Part shown: positions 1 through 7,570 of the stretch, in pieces | Numbering within the stretch: position 1 is the stretch's first letter | Layout of the letters: each line of letters starts with the position of its first letter | Assembly (NCBI GenBank): GCA_963781725.1 | Contig: CAWAGV010000001.1 | Location: forward strand, 558,001-622,000 | Length of the DNA stretch: 64,000 nucleotides | Direction of reading: 5' to 3' | Origin: BOG-931 sp963781725 | GTDB lineage: Bacteria > Pseudomonadota > Alphaproteobacteria > Rhizobiales > Xanthobacteraceae | Program-made: the position numbers and the translations under genes | The notes under the pieces: generated by a model | Told to the model about the DNA's origin: nothing | Seen by the model: only the letters and a program-made list of their open reading frames with translations | The model's database searches: none

Positions 1-1200
1 GATCGCAGCGACGAAGACATAGAACTTGGCGAAGAAGCCCGCCAGCGGCGGTATGCCCGCCATCGAAAATAGCAGCATCGCCAGGAAAAATGCCGCCGTC
101 GGATTGGTGCGCGACAGGCCGGCGAGCTGATCGATCAACTCGACCATGCCGGAAGAGCGCCGCATCGACAGGATCACGGCGAAGACGCCGAGTGTCATGC
201 TGACATAGATGGCGACGTAGACCAGCACGCCCTGAACGCCTTCGGGCGTACCGGCAGCAAGCCCGACCAGCGCAAAACCCATATGGCCGATCGACGAGTA
301 CGCCATCAGGCGTTTGATATTGCGCTGGCCGATCGCGGCAAAGGAGCCGAGCGCCATCGAGGCGATGGCGACGAACACCACGATCTGCTGCCATTGCGAG
401 GTGATGCCGGGGAACGCGACGACCGCCGCGCGGACGAACATCGCCATGCCGGCAACCTTCGGCGCGGCGGCGAAAAACGCCGTGACCGGCGTTGGCGCGC
501 CTTCATAGACGTCTGGCGTCCACATATGGAACGGAACCGCCGAAACCTTGAAGCAGAAACCGGCGAACAGGAAAACGATGCCGAAGATCAGGCCGATACC
601 ACCCTGCCCTGCGGCGGCCGCGATGCCGCTGAACGAAACCGTGCCGGTGAAACCGTAGACCAGCGATGCACCGTACAGCAGCATCCCCGACGACAGCGCG
701 CCGAGAACGAAATACTTCAGCCCGGCTTCGGTCGAGCGCAGATTGTCGCGATGGCTCGCCGCGACGACGTAGAGCGGCAGGCTCATCAGCTCCAAGCCGA
801 GATAAAGCGCGATGAGATCGGCGGCCGAGATCAGCAGCATCATGCCGAGCGTCGAGAGCACGATCAGCACCGAATATTCAAAACGTTGCTGGTTCTCGCG
901 CTTGGCGTAGTCGATCGACAGCACGATTGCCGCCGCAGAGCCCACCAGCGCCAGAATCTTCAGAAAACGCGCAAAACCGTCGACAACAAAGCTGCCGTTG
1001 AAACTGACGAGCTTGCCATGCGGCAACAGACAGATGATCACGCCGGCGGCGATCAGCAGCACGATCGCGCCGGCATCGATCACCGGCACGACGCGCTGGT
1101 CGCGATAGGCGCCAAGCATCAACAGCAGCATGGCGCCGATACCCAGCACGATCTCCGGCAGCAGCGGCAGCAGTGTCGCGATATTCGGACCGGCGTTCAT
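1..1200 (-). CDS. nuoN: NADH-quinone oxidoreductase subunit N (partial, 3' end outside window)
   Basis: Antiporter-like membrane subunit of complex I, expected to take part in proton pumping in the inner membrane. The 400 visible codons begin at an ATG (CAT at 1198-1200) and stay open to the window edge; full-length homologues are roughly 470-485 residues, so the last 70-85 are missing. The translation is almost wholly hydrophobic, with the family motif FCFKVSAVPFHMWTPDVYEG including the proton-channel lysine, and a later IKRLMAYSSIGHMGF stretch. It follows nuoM with a two-base gap, as the last gene of the operon. Family assignment is secure. Confidence 0.97.
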   Translation of the reverse strand, partial: MNAGPNIATLLPLLPEIVLGIGAMLLLMLGAYRDQRVVPVIDAGAIVLLIAAGVIICLLPHGKLVSFNGSFVVDGFARFLKILALVGSAAAIVLSIDYAKRENQQRFEYSVLIVLSTLGMMLLISAADLIALYLGLELMSLPLYVVAASHRDNLRSTEAGLKYFVLGALSSGMLLYGASLVYGFTGTVSFSGIAAAAGQGGIGLIFGIVFLFAGFCFKVSAVPFHMWTPDVYEGAPTPVTAFFAAAPKVAGMAMFVRAAVVAFPGITSQWQQIVVFVAIASMALGSFAAIGQRNIKRLMAYSSIGHMGFALVGLAAGTPEGVQGVLVYVAIYVSMTLGVFAVILSMRRSSGMVELIDQLAGLSRTNPTAAFFLAMLLFSMAGIPPLAGFFAKFYVFVAAI

Positions 1201-1202
1201 CG

Positions 1203-2705
1203 CTACCTCGCCATCGCCGCTTTGACCGGCTCGAGCGCGTGCTGATAGCTGTCCATCAGCTGCGTCACCGAGGCCGCCGACAGATCAAGCACCGGCTTGG
1301 GATAGATGCCGAACACAATGGTCAGGATCACAAGCGGTGCCAGCACCACCATCTCGCGCCAGCCGACATCGCGGATATTGAACAGCGACGGCTTCTCAAG
1401 CTTGCCGAAGACGATCTTGCGATAGAGCCACAACGCATAGGCCGCCGACAGGATGGTGCCGAGAGTCGCCAGCGTCGCCACCCAGTTATTGACGCGGAAT
1501 GTGCCGATCAGCGACAGGAACTCGCCGACGAAACCGGACGTGCCCGGCAGGCCGACGTTTGCCATGGTGAACACCATGAAGGCGAAGGCATAAACCGGCA
1601 TTCGGTTGGCCAATCCGCCATAGGCCGCAATCTCGCGCGTGTGCATGCGGTCGTAAACGACGCCGACGCACAGGAACAGCGCGGCCGACACGATGCCGTG
1701 GGAGATCATCTGGAAGATGCCGCCGGCCACGCCCTGCGCCGTCATCGCGAAGATGCCCATGGTGACAAAGCCCATATGCGCCACCGACGAATAAGCAATC
1801 AGCTTCTTCATGTCCTCCTGCACCAGCGCGACCAGCGAGGTGTAGACGATGGCGACGACCGAAAGCGCGTAGATCAGCGGCGCAAGGTCGTGCGAGGCTT
1901 CCGGGAACATCGGCACCGAGAAGCGCAGGAAGCCGTAGCCACCCATCTTCAGGAGGATCGCGGCAAGGATCACCGAACCCGCCGTGGGCGCTTCCACATG
2001 CGCGTCAGGCAGCCAGGTGTGGACCGGCCACATCGGCATTTTAACTGCGAACGAGGCGAGGAACGCGAACCAGGCCCAGGTCTGCAAGCTTCGCGGGAAC
2101 GCGTGATGCAGCAGCGTCGGGATATCGGTGGTGCCGGCACTCCAATACATCGCCATGATGGCGAGCAGCATCAGCACCGAGCCGAGCAGCGTGTACAGGA
2201 AGAACTTGAAGCTGGCATAGACCCGGCGCGGACCGCCCCAAACGCCGATGATCAGGAACATCGGGATCAGGCCGCCCTCGAAGAACAGGTAGAACAGCAC
2301 CAGGTCGAGCGCGCAGAACGTTCCGACCATCAGCGTCTCGAGGACGAGGAACGCGATCATGTATTCGCGGACCCTGCGCTGGATCGCGGTCCAGCTGGCG
2401 ACGATGCAGATCGGCAGCAGCGCCGTGGTCAGGATCACGAACGGCAGCGAAATGCCGTCAATACCCATCGAATAGGTGATGGCGCCGCCGAGCCAGGGCC
2501 GTTTCTCCACGAACTGGAAATCCGCGGAGCCCGCATCGAAGCGCCACAATATGATCAGGGAAACCGCAAAGGTGAGCAGGGTCGTCCACAGCGCAACCCA
2601 CCGCGCATTGTGGACGCCGTCTTCATCCTCGTTGAGAAACGCGATGAACAGCGCCCCAAGCAGCGGCAGGAAGGTGACAACGGAAAGGATCGGCCAGCTC
2701 GTCAT
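1203..2705 (-). CDS. nuoM: NADH-quinone oxidoreductase subunit M
   Basis: Antiporter-like proton-translocating membrane subunit of complex I, 500 residues, the normal length for the family. The glutamate expected in the fifth helix is present at about residue 143 (FYLFFEGGLIPMF), and the motif HTWLPDAHVEAPTAGS followed by ILLKMGGYGF carries further channel residues. The start ATG (2703-2705) overlaps the nuoL stop codon in an ATGA arrangement, which suggests translational coupling. The gene lies between nuoL and nuoN. Confidence 0.98.
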   Translation of the reverse strand: MTSWPILSVVTFLPLLGALFIAFLNEDEDGVHNARWVALWTTLLTFAVSLIILWRFDAGSADFQFVEKRPWLGGAITYSMGIDGISLPFVILTTALLPICIVASWTAIQRRVREYMIAFLVLETLMVGTFCALDLVLFYLFFEGGLIPMFLIIGVWGGPRRVYASFKFFLYTLLGSVLMLLAIMAMYWSAGTTDIPTLLHHAFPRSLQTWAWFAFLASFAVKMPMWPVHTWLPDAHVEAPTAGSVILAAILLKMGGYGFLRFSVPMFPEASHDLAPLIYALSVVAIVYTSLVALVQEDMKKLIAYSSVAHMGFVTMGIFAMTAQGVAGGIFQMISHGIVSAALFLCVGVVYDRMHTREIAAYGGLANRMPVYAFAFMVFTMANVGLPGTSGFVGEFLSLIGTFRVNNWVATLATLGTILSAAYALWLYRKIVFGKLEKPSLFNIRDVGWREMVVLAPLVILTIVFGIYPKPVLDLSAASVTQLMDSYQHALEPVKAAMAR

Positions 2706-4798
2706 CCGTGCGGCCCTCCGAACATGAACCAGGTGATGAAGGCCGCAACGCCGATCAGCATCGCGAAAGCGTAGTGATAGAGATAACCGGTCTGCAGGCG
2801 GACAACGTTGCGCGTCACGTCGAGCACGCGCGCCGAAACGCCGTCAGGCCCAAAGCCGTCAATGACGAAACCGTCGCCGCCCTTCCAGAGCAGTCGGCCG
2901 AGCCACAGCGTCGGACGAACGAACAAGAAGTCGTAGATCTCGTCGAAGTACCATTTGTTGAGCAGAAACTCGTAGAGCACCTTCTGATCGCGCGCGAGCG
3001 CCACCGGCAGATCGGGCCGGCGGATATAGAACAGATAAGCCACCAGGAAGCCGACGATCATCATGACGGTCGGCGTCATCGACACCACCGGCGACAGGCT
3101 TTCCATGTTTTCGAGCACGTGGTTGCCCGATCCGAATTTCAGAGCCTCGCGGAAGAAGCCTTCCACGCCCTCTCCGGTGAACAGCGAGAGGAACGGCCAA
3201 CCCGCCGCGATCGAGCCGAAGGCCAGGATCGCCAGCGGGATCAGCATCACCTTCGGGCTTTCATGGGCCGCTTCGTAATGATGCTGGTCGTGCGGCGCGC
3301 CATGGAAAGTCTTGAAGATCAGGCGCCATGAATAGAACGAGGTGAGCGCCGCGGCAGCGACCGTCATGATGAAAGCGTAACTCGCCATCGGATTGGTGCC
3401 GACGGCGGCAGCCTCGATAATTTTATCCTTGGAGAAATAGCCGGCGGTCAGCGGAAAACCGGTCAGCGCCAGCGTGCCGATCACCATGACCGAATAGGTG
3501 AACGGAATCTTCCGCCAAAGGCCGCCCATGTTGCGGATGTCCTGCTCGTGATGCATCGCCAGAATCACGGACCCGGAGCCGAGGAACAGCAGAGCCTTGA
3601 AGAAGGCGTGCGTGAACAGATGAAACATGCCGACCGAATAGGCGCCGACGCCCATGGCGACAAACATGTAGCCGAGCTGCGAGCAGGTCGAATAGGCAAC
3701 GATGCGTTTGATGTCGTTCTGCACGAGGCCGATGGTCGCCGCGAACATCGCTGTCGTCGCGCCGATGAAAGTGACAAACGCGGATGCGGTCGGGGCAAGC
3801 TCGAACAACGGCGACAGCCGCGCCACCATGAACACGCCAGCGGTCACCATGGTCGCCGCATGGATCAGGGCGGAGACCGGCGTCGGGCCCTCCATCGCGT
3901 CCGGCAACCAGGTGTGCAGCAGGAATTGCGCCGACTTGCCCATCGCGCCCATGAACAGCAGCAAGCAGACTACGGTCAGCGCGTCGACGTCCCAGCTGAG
4001 AAAATGGAAGCTCTTGCCGACGAGGCCTGGCGCCTGCGCAAAGATCGTGTCGAAATCGACAGCGCCGGTGAGATAGAACACCGAGAAAATGCCGAGCGAG
4101 AAGCCGAAGTCGCCGACCCGGTTGACGATGAACGCCTTGATCGCGGCAGCATTGGCCTCCGGCTTGTAGAACCAGAAACCGATCAGCAGGTAGCTCGCAA
4201 GCCCGACGCCTTCCCAGCCGAAGAACATCTGAACCAGGTTGTCGGCCGTCACCAGCATCAGCATGGCGAAGGTGAAAAACGACAGATAGGCGAAGAACCG
4301 CGGCTTGTACGGATCTTCCTCCATGTAGCCAACCGAGTAGATGTGGACGAGCGACGAGATCGTGGTCACCACGACCAGCATGACGGCGGTCAGCGAGTCG
4401 ATACGCAGCGCCCATTCGGAATGCAGGTCGCCGAAGGTGATATAGCTGAACAATGGGATGCGGGCGTCGTGCCCTTCGAGACCCACCTGGTAGAAGGCAA
4501 ACCACGACAACACGCACGAGATCACCAGCAGCGTACAGGTCACCAGCTCGGCGAAACCCGAACCTGCGGCCGAAGGCTCGGTCGGCGCGTCCTCATGATG
4601 CGTCTCGTGAGCAACGGCGTGCGGCTCGCTTGGCGACGGCGCCGCATGCGCGTGGGATTCATCGACCAGCGGCGCCGCGTGATCGTCGTGCGGCGCCGGC
4701 GGATTCTGGCCGGGAAAGCGGTTGCGCGCGCCGACCAGCGCAATCGCGCCGGCGACAATCGCCCCGATCAGCGGCAGAAGGACAATAGCCTGGTACAT
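2702..4798 (-). CDS. nuoL: NADH-quinone oxidoreductase subunit L with His-rich loop
   Basis: Largest antiporter-like subunit of complex I, with the C-terminal lateral helix expected of the family. At 698 residues it is longer than Escherichia coli NuoL (about 613). Much of the excess is an insertion at about residues 33-80, right after the first membrane helix, rich in His, Pro, Ala, Asp and Glu; it holds eight histidines between about residues 36 and 68 (for example HDDH, SHAH, HETHHED). The core motif FLLHTWLPDAMEGPTPVSAL is intact. Start ATG at 4796-4798; overlaps nuoM by four bases. The loop should lie at a membrane surface and its role is unknown. Confidence 0.98.
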   Translation of the reverse strand: MYQAIVLLPLIGAIVAGAIALVGARNRFPGQNPPAPHDDHAAPLVDESHAHAAPSPSEPHAVAHETHHEDAPTEPSAAGSGFAELVTCTLLVISCVLSWFAFYQVGLEGHDARIPLFSYITFGDLHSEWALRIDSLTAVMLVVVTTISSLVHIYSVGYMEEDPYKPRFFAYLSFFTFAMLMLVTADNLVQMFFGWEGVGLASYLLIGFWFYKPEANAAAIKAFIVNRVGDFGFSLGIFSVFYLTGAVDFDTIFAQAPGLVGKSFHFLSWDVDALTVVCLLLFMGAMGKSAQFLLHTWLPDAMEGPTPVSALIHAATMVTAGVFMVARLSPLFELAPTASAFVTFIGATTAMFAATIGLVQNDIKRIVAYSTCSQLGYMFVAMGVGAYSVGMFHLFTHAFFKALLFLGSGSVILAMHHEQDIRNMGGLWRKIPFTYSVMVIGTLALTGFPLTAGYFSKDKIIEAAAVGTNPMASYAFIMTVAAAALTSFYSWRLIFKTFHGAPHDQHHYEAAHESPKVMLIPLAILAFGSIAAGWPFLSLFTGEGVEGFFREALKFGSGNHVLENMESLSPVVSMTPTVMMIVGFLVAYLFYIRRPDLPVALARDQKVLYEFLLNKWYFDEIYDFLFVRPTLWLGRLLWKGGDGFVIDGFGPDGVSARVLDVTRNVVRLQTGYLYHYAFAMLIGVAAFITWFMFGGPHG

Positions 4799-4805
4799 AA
4801 GCGCG

Positions 4806-5114
4806 CTAGCCCTTCATCAGATTGATGTCTTCGACCGCGATCGAACCGCGGTTGCGGAAATAGGCGACAAGAATGGCAAGGCCGATCGCGGCTTCCGCCG
4901 CCGCGACCGTGAGCACCAGCAGCGCATAGACCTGACCGACGATGTCGCCGAGGAAGGTCGAGAACGCGACGAGATTGAGGTTGACCGCGAGCAGGATCAG
5001 CTCGATCGACATCAGGATGACGATGACGTTCTTGCGGTTGAGGAAGATGCCGAGCACGCCGAGCGTGAACAGGATCGCGGCAACCGAAAGATAATGGCCG
5101 AGCCCTATGATCAT
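4806..5114 (-). CDS. nuoK: NADH-quinone oxidoreductase subunit K
   Basis: Small complex I membrane subunit of three helices, related to MrpC. The ATG at 5112-5114 gives 102 residues starting MIIGLGHYLSVAAILF, the standard length; longer readings upstream lie inside nuoJ and were not used. The conserved membrane glutamates are visible in MSIELILLAVN and in AAAEAAIGLA. The start overlaps the nuoJ stop by four bases (ATGA). Order nuoJ-K-L is typical. Confidence 0.97.
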   Translation of the reverse strand: MIIGLGHYLSVAAILFTLGVLGIFLNRKNVIVILMSIELILLAVNLNLVAFSTFLGDIVGQVYALLVLTVAAAEAAIGLAILVAYFRNRGSIAVEDINLMKG

Positions 5115-5722
5115 GACAGCCCCTGCCCCGACTTGACCTTGACGACGTCGATGGCGCTTGCGCGATTTCGCGCAACCTGGTCGGCAATGACCTGCCGCCG
5201 CACATTCGGCTTGTGTTGCAGCGTCAGCACGATGGCGCCGATCATGGCGACCAGCAGGATCACGCCCGCAGCCTGGAAGAAGAAGACGTAGCGGGTGTAC
5301 AGCACGAGGCCGAGCGCCTGGGTATTGCTGATATCGCCCGGCGGCGGAATCGGCGCCGTGGTGGCCACGCTCGGGCCAATCACCCAGACGCCGACCACGA
5401 CCAGTAACTCCGCCAGCAGCACTGCGCCGACCAACGCGCCAACCGGCAGGTAAGTGAGGAAGCCCTGACGCAGCTCGGTGAAATCGACGTCGAGCATCAT
5501 CACCACGAACAGGAACAGCACGGCGACGGCGCCGACATAGACAACGATCAGGATCATCGCCAGGAACTCGGCGCCCATCAGCATGAACAGGCCCGCCGCA
5601 TTGACGAAGGCGAGGATGAGGAACAGCACCGAGTGCACCGGATTCTTCGAGGCGATGACCATGACGGCCGACGCCACGCACATCGCGGCAAAGAGATAAA
5701 AGAATATGGCGGTGAGGATCAT
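5111..5722 (-). CDS. nuoJ: NADH-quinone oxidoreductase subunit J
   Basis: Complex I membrane subunit with five predicted helices, 203 residues, starting MILTAIFFYLFAAMCV. The segment AEFLAMILIVVYVGAVAVLF matches the family helix that contains the pi-bulge and quinone-linked movements in known structures. It lies 13 bases downstream of nuoI and overlaps nuoK by four bases. The hydrophilic C-terminal tail (about residues 175-203) is basic. Confidence 0.97.
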   Translation of the reverse strand: MILTAIFFYLFAAMCVASAVMVIASKNPVHSVLFLILAFVNAAGLFMLMGAEFLAMILIVVYVGAVAVLFLFVVMMLDVDFTELRQGFLTYLPVGALVGAVLLAELLVVVGVWVIGPSVATTAPIPPPGDISNTQALGLVLYTRYVFFFQAAGVILLVAMIGAIVLTLQHKPNVRRQVIADQVARNRASAIDVVKVKSGQGLS

Positions 5723-5735
5723 GGGCTAGCGCAGC

Positions 5736-6224
5736 TCACCGGTACGGCGCATCGAGTTCGATGCTTTTTGCGATCTCGCGTTCCCACCGATCGCCGTTCG
5801 CGAGCAACCGCTCCTTGTCGTAGTAGAGCTCCTCGCGGGTTTCGGTGGCGAATTCGAAATTCGGCCCTTCGACGATAGCGTCGACCGGGCAGGCTTCCTG
5901 GCACAGTCCGCAATAGATGCACTTCACCATGTCGATGTCATAACGGGTGGTGCGCCGGGTGCCATCGTTACGGCGCGGCCCCGCCTCGATAGTGATGGCC
6001 TGCGCCGGGCAGATCGCCTCGCACAGTTTGCAGGCGATGCAACGCTCCTCGCCGTTCGGATAACGGCGCAACGCATGCTCACCGCGAAAGCGTGGGGAAA
6101 TCGGATTTTTCTCGAACGGATAGTTGATCGTCGCCTTTGGCCGAAAGAAGTAGCGCATCGACAGCACGAAGGCCTGCGCGAACTCTTTCAGGAACAGCGA
6201 ACGGGCGGCTTGATCGAGTCTCAT
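5736..6224 (-). CDS. nuoI: NADH-quinone oxidoreductase subunit I (2 x 4Fe-4S)
   Basis: Iron-sulfur subunit of the peripheral arm that passes electrons through clusters N6a and N6b toward N2. 162 residues with two complete ferredoxin motifs, CIACKLCEAICP and CIYCGLCQEACP. The N-terminal amphipathic segment (LFLKEFAQAFVLSMRYFF) matches alphaproteobacterial and mitochondrial homologues that dock on the membrane arm. The gene starts 18 bases after the small membrane-protein gene that separates it from nuoH. Confidence 0.98.
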   Translation of the reverse strand: MRLDQAARSLFLKEFAQAFVLSMRYFFRPKATINYPFEKNPISPRFRGEHALRRYPNGEERCIACKLCEAICPAQAITIEAGPRRNDGTRRTTRYDIDMVKCIYCGLCQEACPVDAIVEGPNFEFATETREELYYDKERLLANGDRWEREIAKSIELDAPYR

Positions 6225-6242
6225 GTCACTAGCTCCTGCCGC

Positions 6243-6491
6243 CTAAAACCTTGGATACATCGCGTTGCCGATCAGGTAACCGGCCGTGGCAAGCACCGCG
6301 ATATCGATGCCGAGAATGACGCGCCGTGCGAGCGAAAGCTTTTCCTCGAACGCCGTGCGTTGTTCCAATGTCTGCGGCCCGCTCTGGGCGCGCAGCCGCG
6401 CCTCGAAGGCGCGAATGGCGGGGACATAGATCGCGACGGCGATCGCCGTCCCAATCAGACCGCCAAGCCAGGCCGGCAGCGAAAGTTCCAT
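6243..6491 (-). CDS. Small two-helix membrane protein within the nuo operon
   Basis: An 82-residue protein with two likely membrane helices (about residues 8-26, LGGLIGTAIAVAIYVPAIR, and 58-77, ILGIDIAVLATAGYLIGNAM) joined by a charged, probably helical linker with EARLRAQSG. ATG at 6489-6491. It fits exactly between nuoH (12 bases upstream) and nuoI (18 bases downstream) on the same strand, so it should be co-transcribed. I do not recognise a named family. A role in complex I assembly or as an accessory subunit is inferred from position only. Confidence 0.8.
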   Translation of the reverse strand: MELSLPAWLGGLIGTAIAVAIYVPAIRAFEARLRAQSGPQTLEQRTAFEEKLSLARRVILGIDIAVLATAGYLIGNAMYPRF

Positions 6492-6503
6492 AGCCAGCTC
6501 CCG

Positions 6504-7559
6504 TCACTGCGGCGCCCACCCGGTAATCTGCAACACACCCGCGACGATCGCGACCATCGCCAGCGAGATCGGCAGGAATACTTTCCAGCCGAGCCGCATC
6601 AATTGATCGTAGCGATAGCGCGGCACGAAGGCCTTCACCATCGCGAACATGAAGAACACGAAGAAGGCCTTCAGCACGAACCAGATGATGCCGGGCACCC
6701 AGGTGAAAGGCGGCACCAAGAGCGGCGGCAGCCAGCCGCCGAGGAACAGGATCGTGGCCATCGCACACATGGTGCAGACGGCGACGTATTCGCCGAGCAT
6801 GAACATCATGTATGGCGTCGAGCCGTACTCGACCATGAAGCCCGCGACCAGTTCCAATTCCGCCTCGACGAGGTCGAACGGCGGCCGATTGGTTTCGGCA
6901 AGCGCCGACACGAAGAAGACCACCAGCATCGGCAAGAGCGGCAGCCAGTACCAGTTCAGGATGCTGAGCCATGGCACGCCGAGCGTCGTGGCCAGGCCGC
7001 GATTCTGCTGCGCCTCGACGATCGCGGTGAGATTGAGCGAGCCGACGCAGAGCAGCACGGTGATGATGACGAAACCGATGGAGACTTCGTAGGACACCAT
7101 CTGCGCGGCGGAACGCAGCGCGGCCAGGAACGGATATTTCGAATTCGACGCCCAGCCGGCCATGATGACGCCGTACACGCCCAGAGACGAGATCGCGAAG
7201 ATGTAGAGGATGCCGACATTGATGTTGGCGATGACCCAACCGGCATCGACCGGGATCACGGCCCAGGCTGCCAGCGCCAGCACGCAAGTCACCAGCGGCG
7301 CGAGCAGGAACACGCCCTTGTTGGCGCCGGCCGGGATGACCGGCTCCTTGAGCACGAATTTGATCAGGTCGGCGAACGATTGCAGCAGGCCCCAGGGACC
7401 GACCACGTTCGGGCCCCGCCGGATCTGCACCGCCGCCCAGATCTTGCGGTCGGCCAGCAGCACGTAGGCGACGGCGATCAGGAGGACGACGAGGAGCAAC
7501 AGGCTCTCCGCCACCATGATCGCCAACGGCCAGATGTAATCGGACCAGAGTTCGGCCAT
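6504..7559 (-). CDS. nuoH: NADH-quinone oxidoreductase subunit H
   Basis: Membrane subunit that forms the quinone chamber with NuoB and NuoD and links to the pumping arm. The ATG at 7557-7559 gives 351 residues and is preceded by an AGGAG ribosome-binding site at a suitable distance; upstream in-frame methionines fall inside nuoG and were rejected. Family motifs include RRGPNVVGPWGLLQ near the N-terminus and the acidic loop ALAETNRPPFDLVEAEAEL-like stretch (here ETNRPPFDLVEAELELV). It starts 11 bases after nuoG ends. Confidence 0.97.
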   Translation of the reverse strand: MAELWSDYIWPLAIMVAESLLLLVVLLIAVAYVLLADRKIWAAVQIRRGPNVVGPWGLLQSFADLIKFVLKEPVIPAGANKGVFLLAPLVTCVLALAAWAVIPVDAGWVIANINVGILYIFAISSLGVYGVIMAGWASNSKYPFLAALRSAAQMVSYEVSIGFVIITVLLCVGSLNLTAIVEAQQNRGLATTLGVPWLSILNWYWLPLLPMLVVFFVSALAETNRPPFDLVEAELELVAGFMVEYGSTPYMMFMLGEYVAVCTMCAMATILFLGGWLPPLLVPPFTWVPGIIWFVLKAFFVFFMFAMVKAFVPRYRYDQLMRLGWKVFLPISLAMVAIVAGVLQITGWAPQ

Positions 7560-7570
7560 TCTCCTGTCCT

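Noticed and set aside
283..4825. Long plus-strand open frames opposite nuoN, nuoM and nuoL.
   Set aside because: The translations are Arg/His/Gln-rich antisense composition and the minus strand encodes clear complex I subunits.
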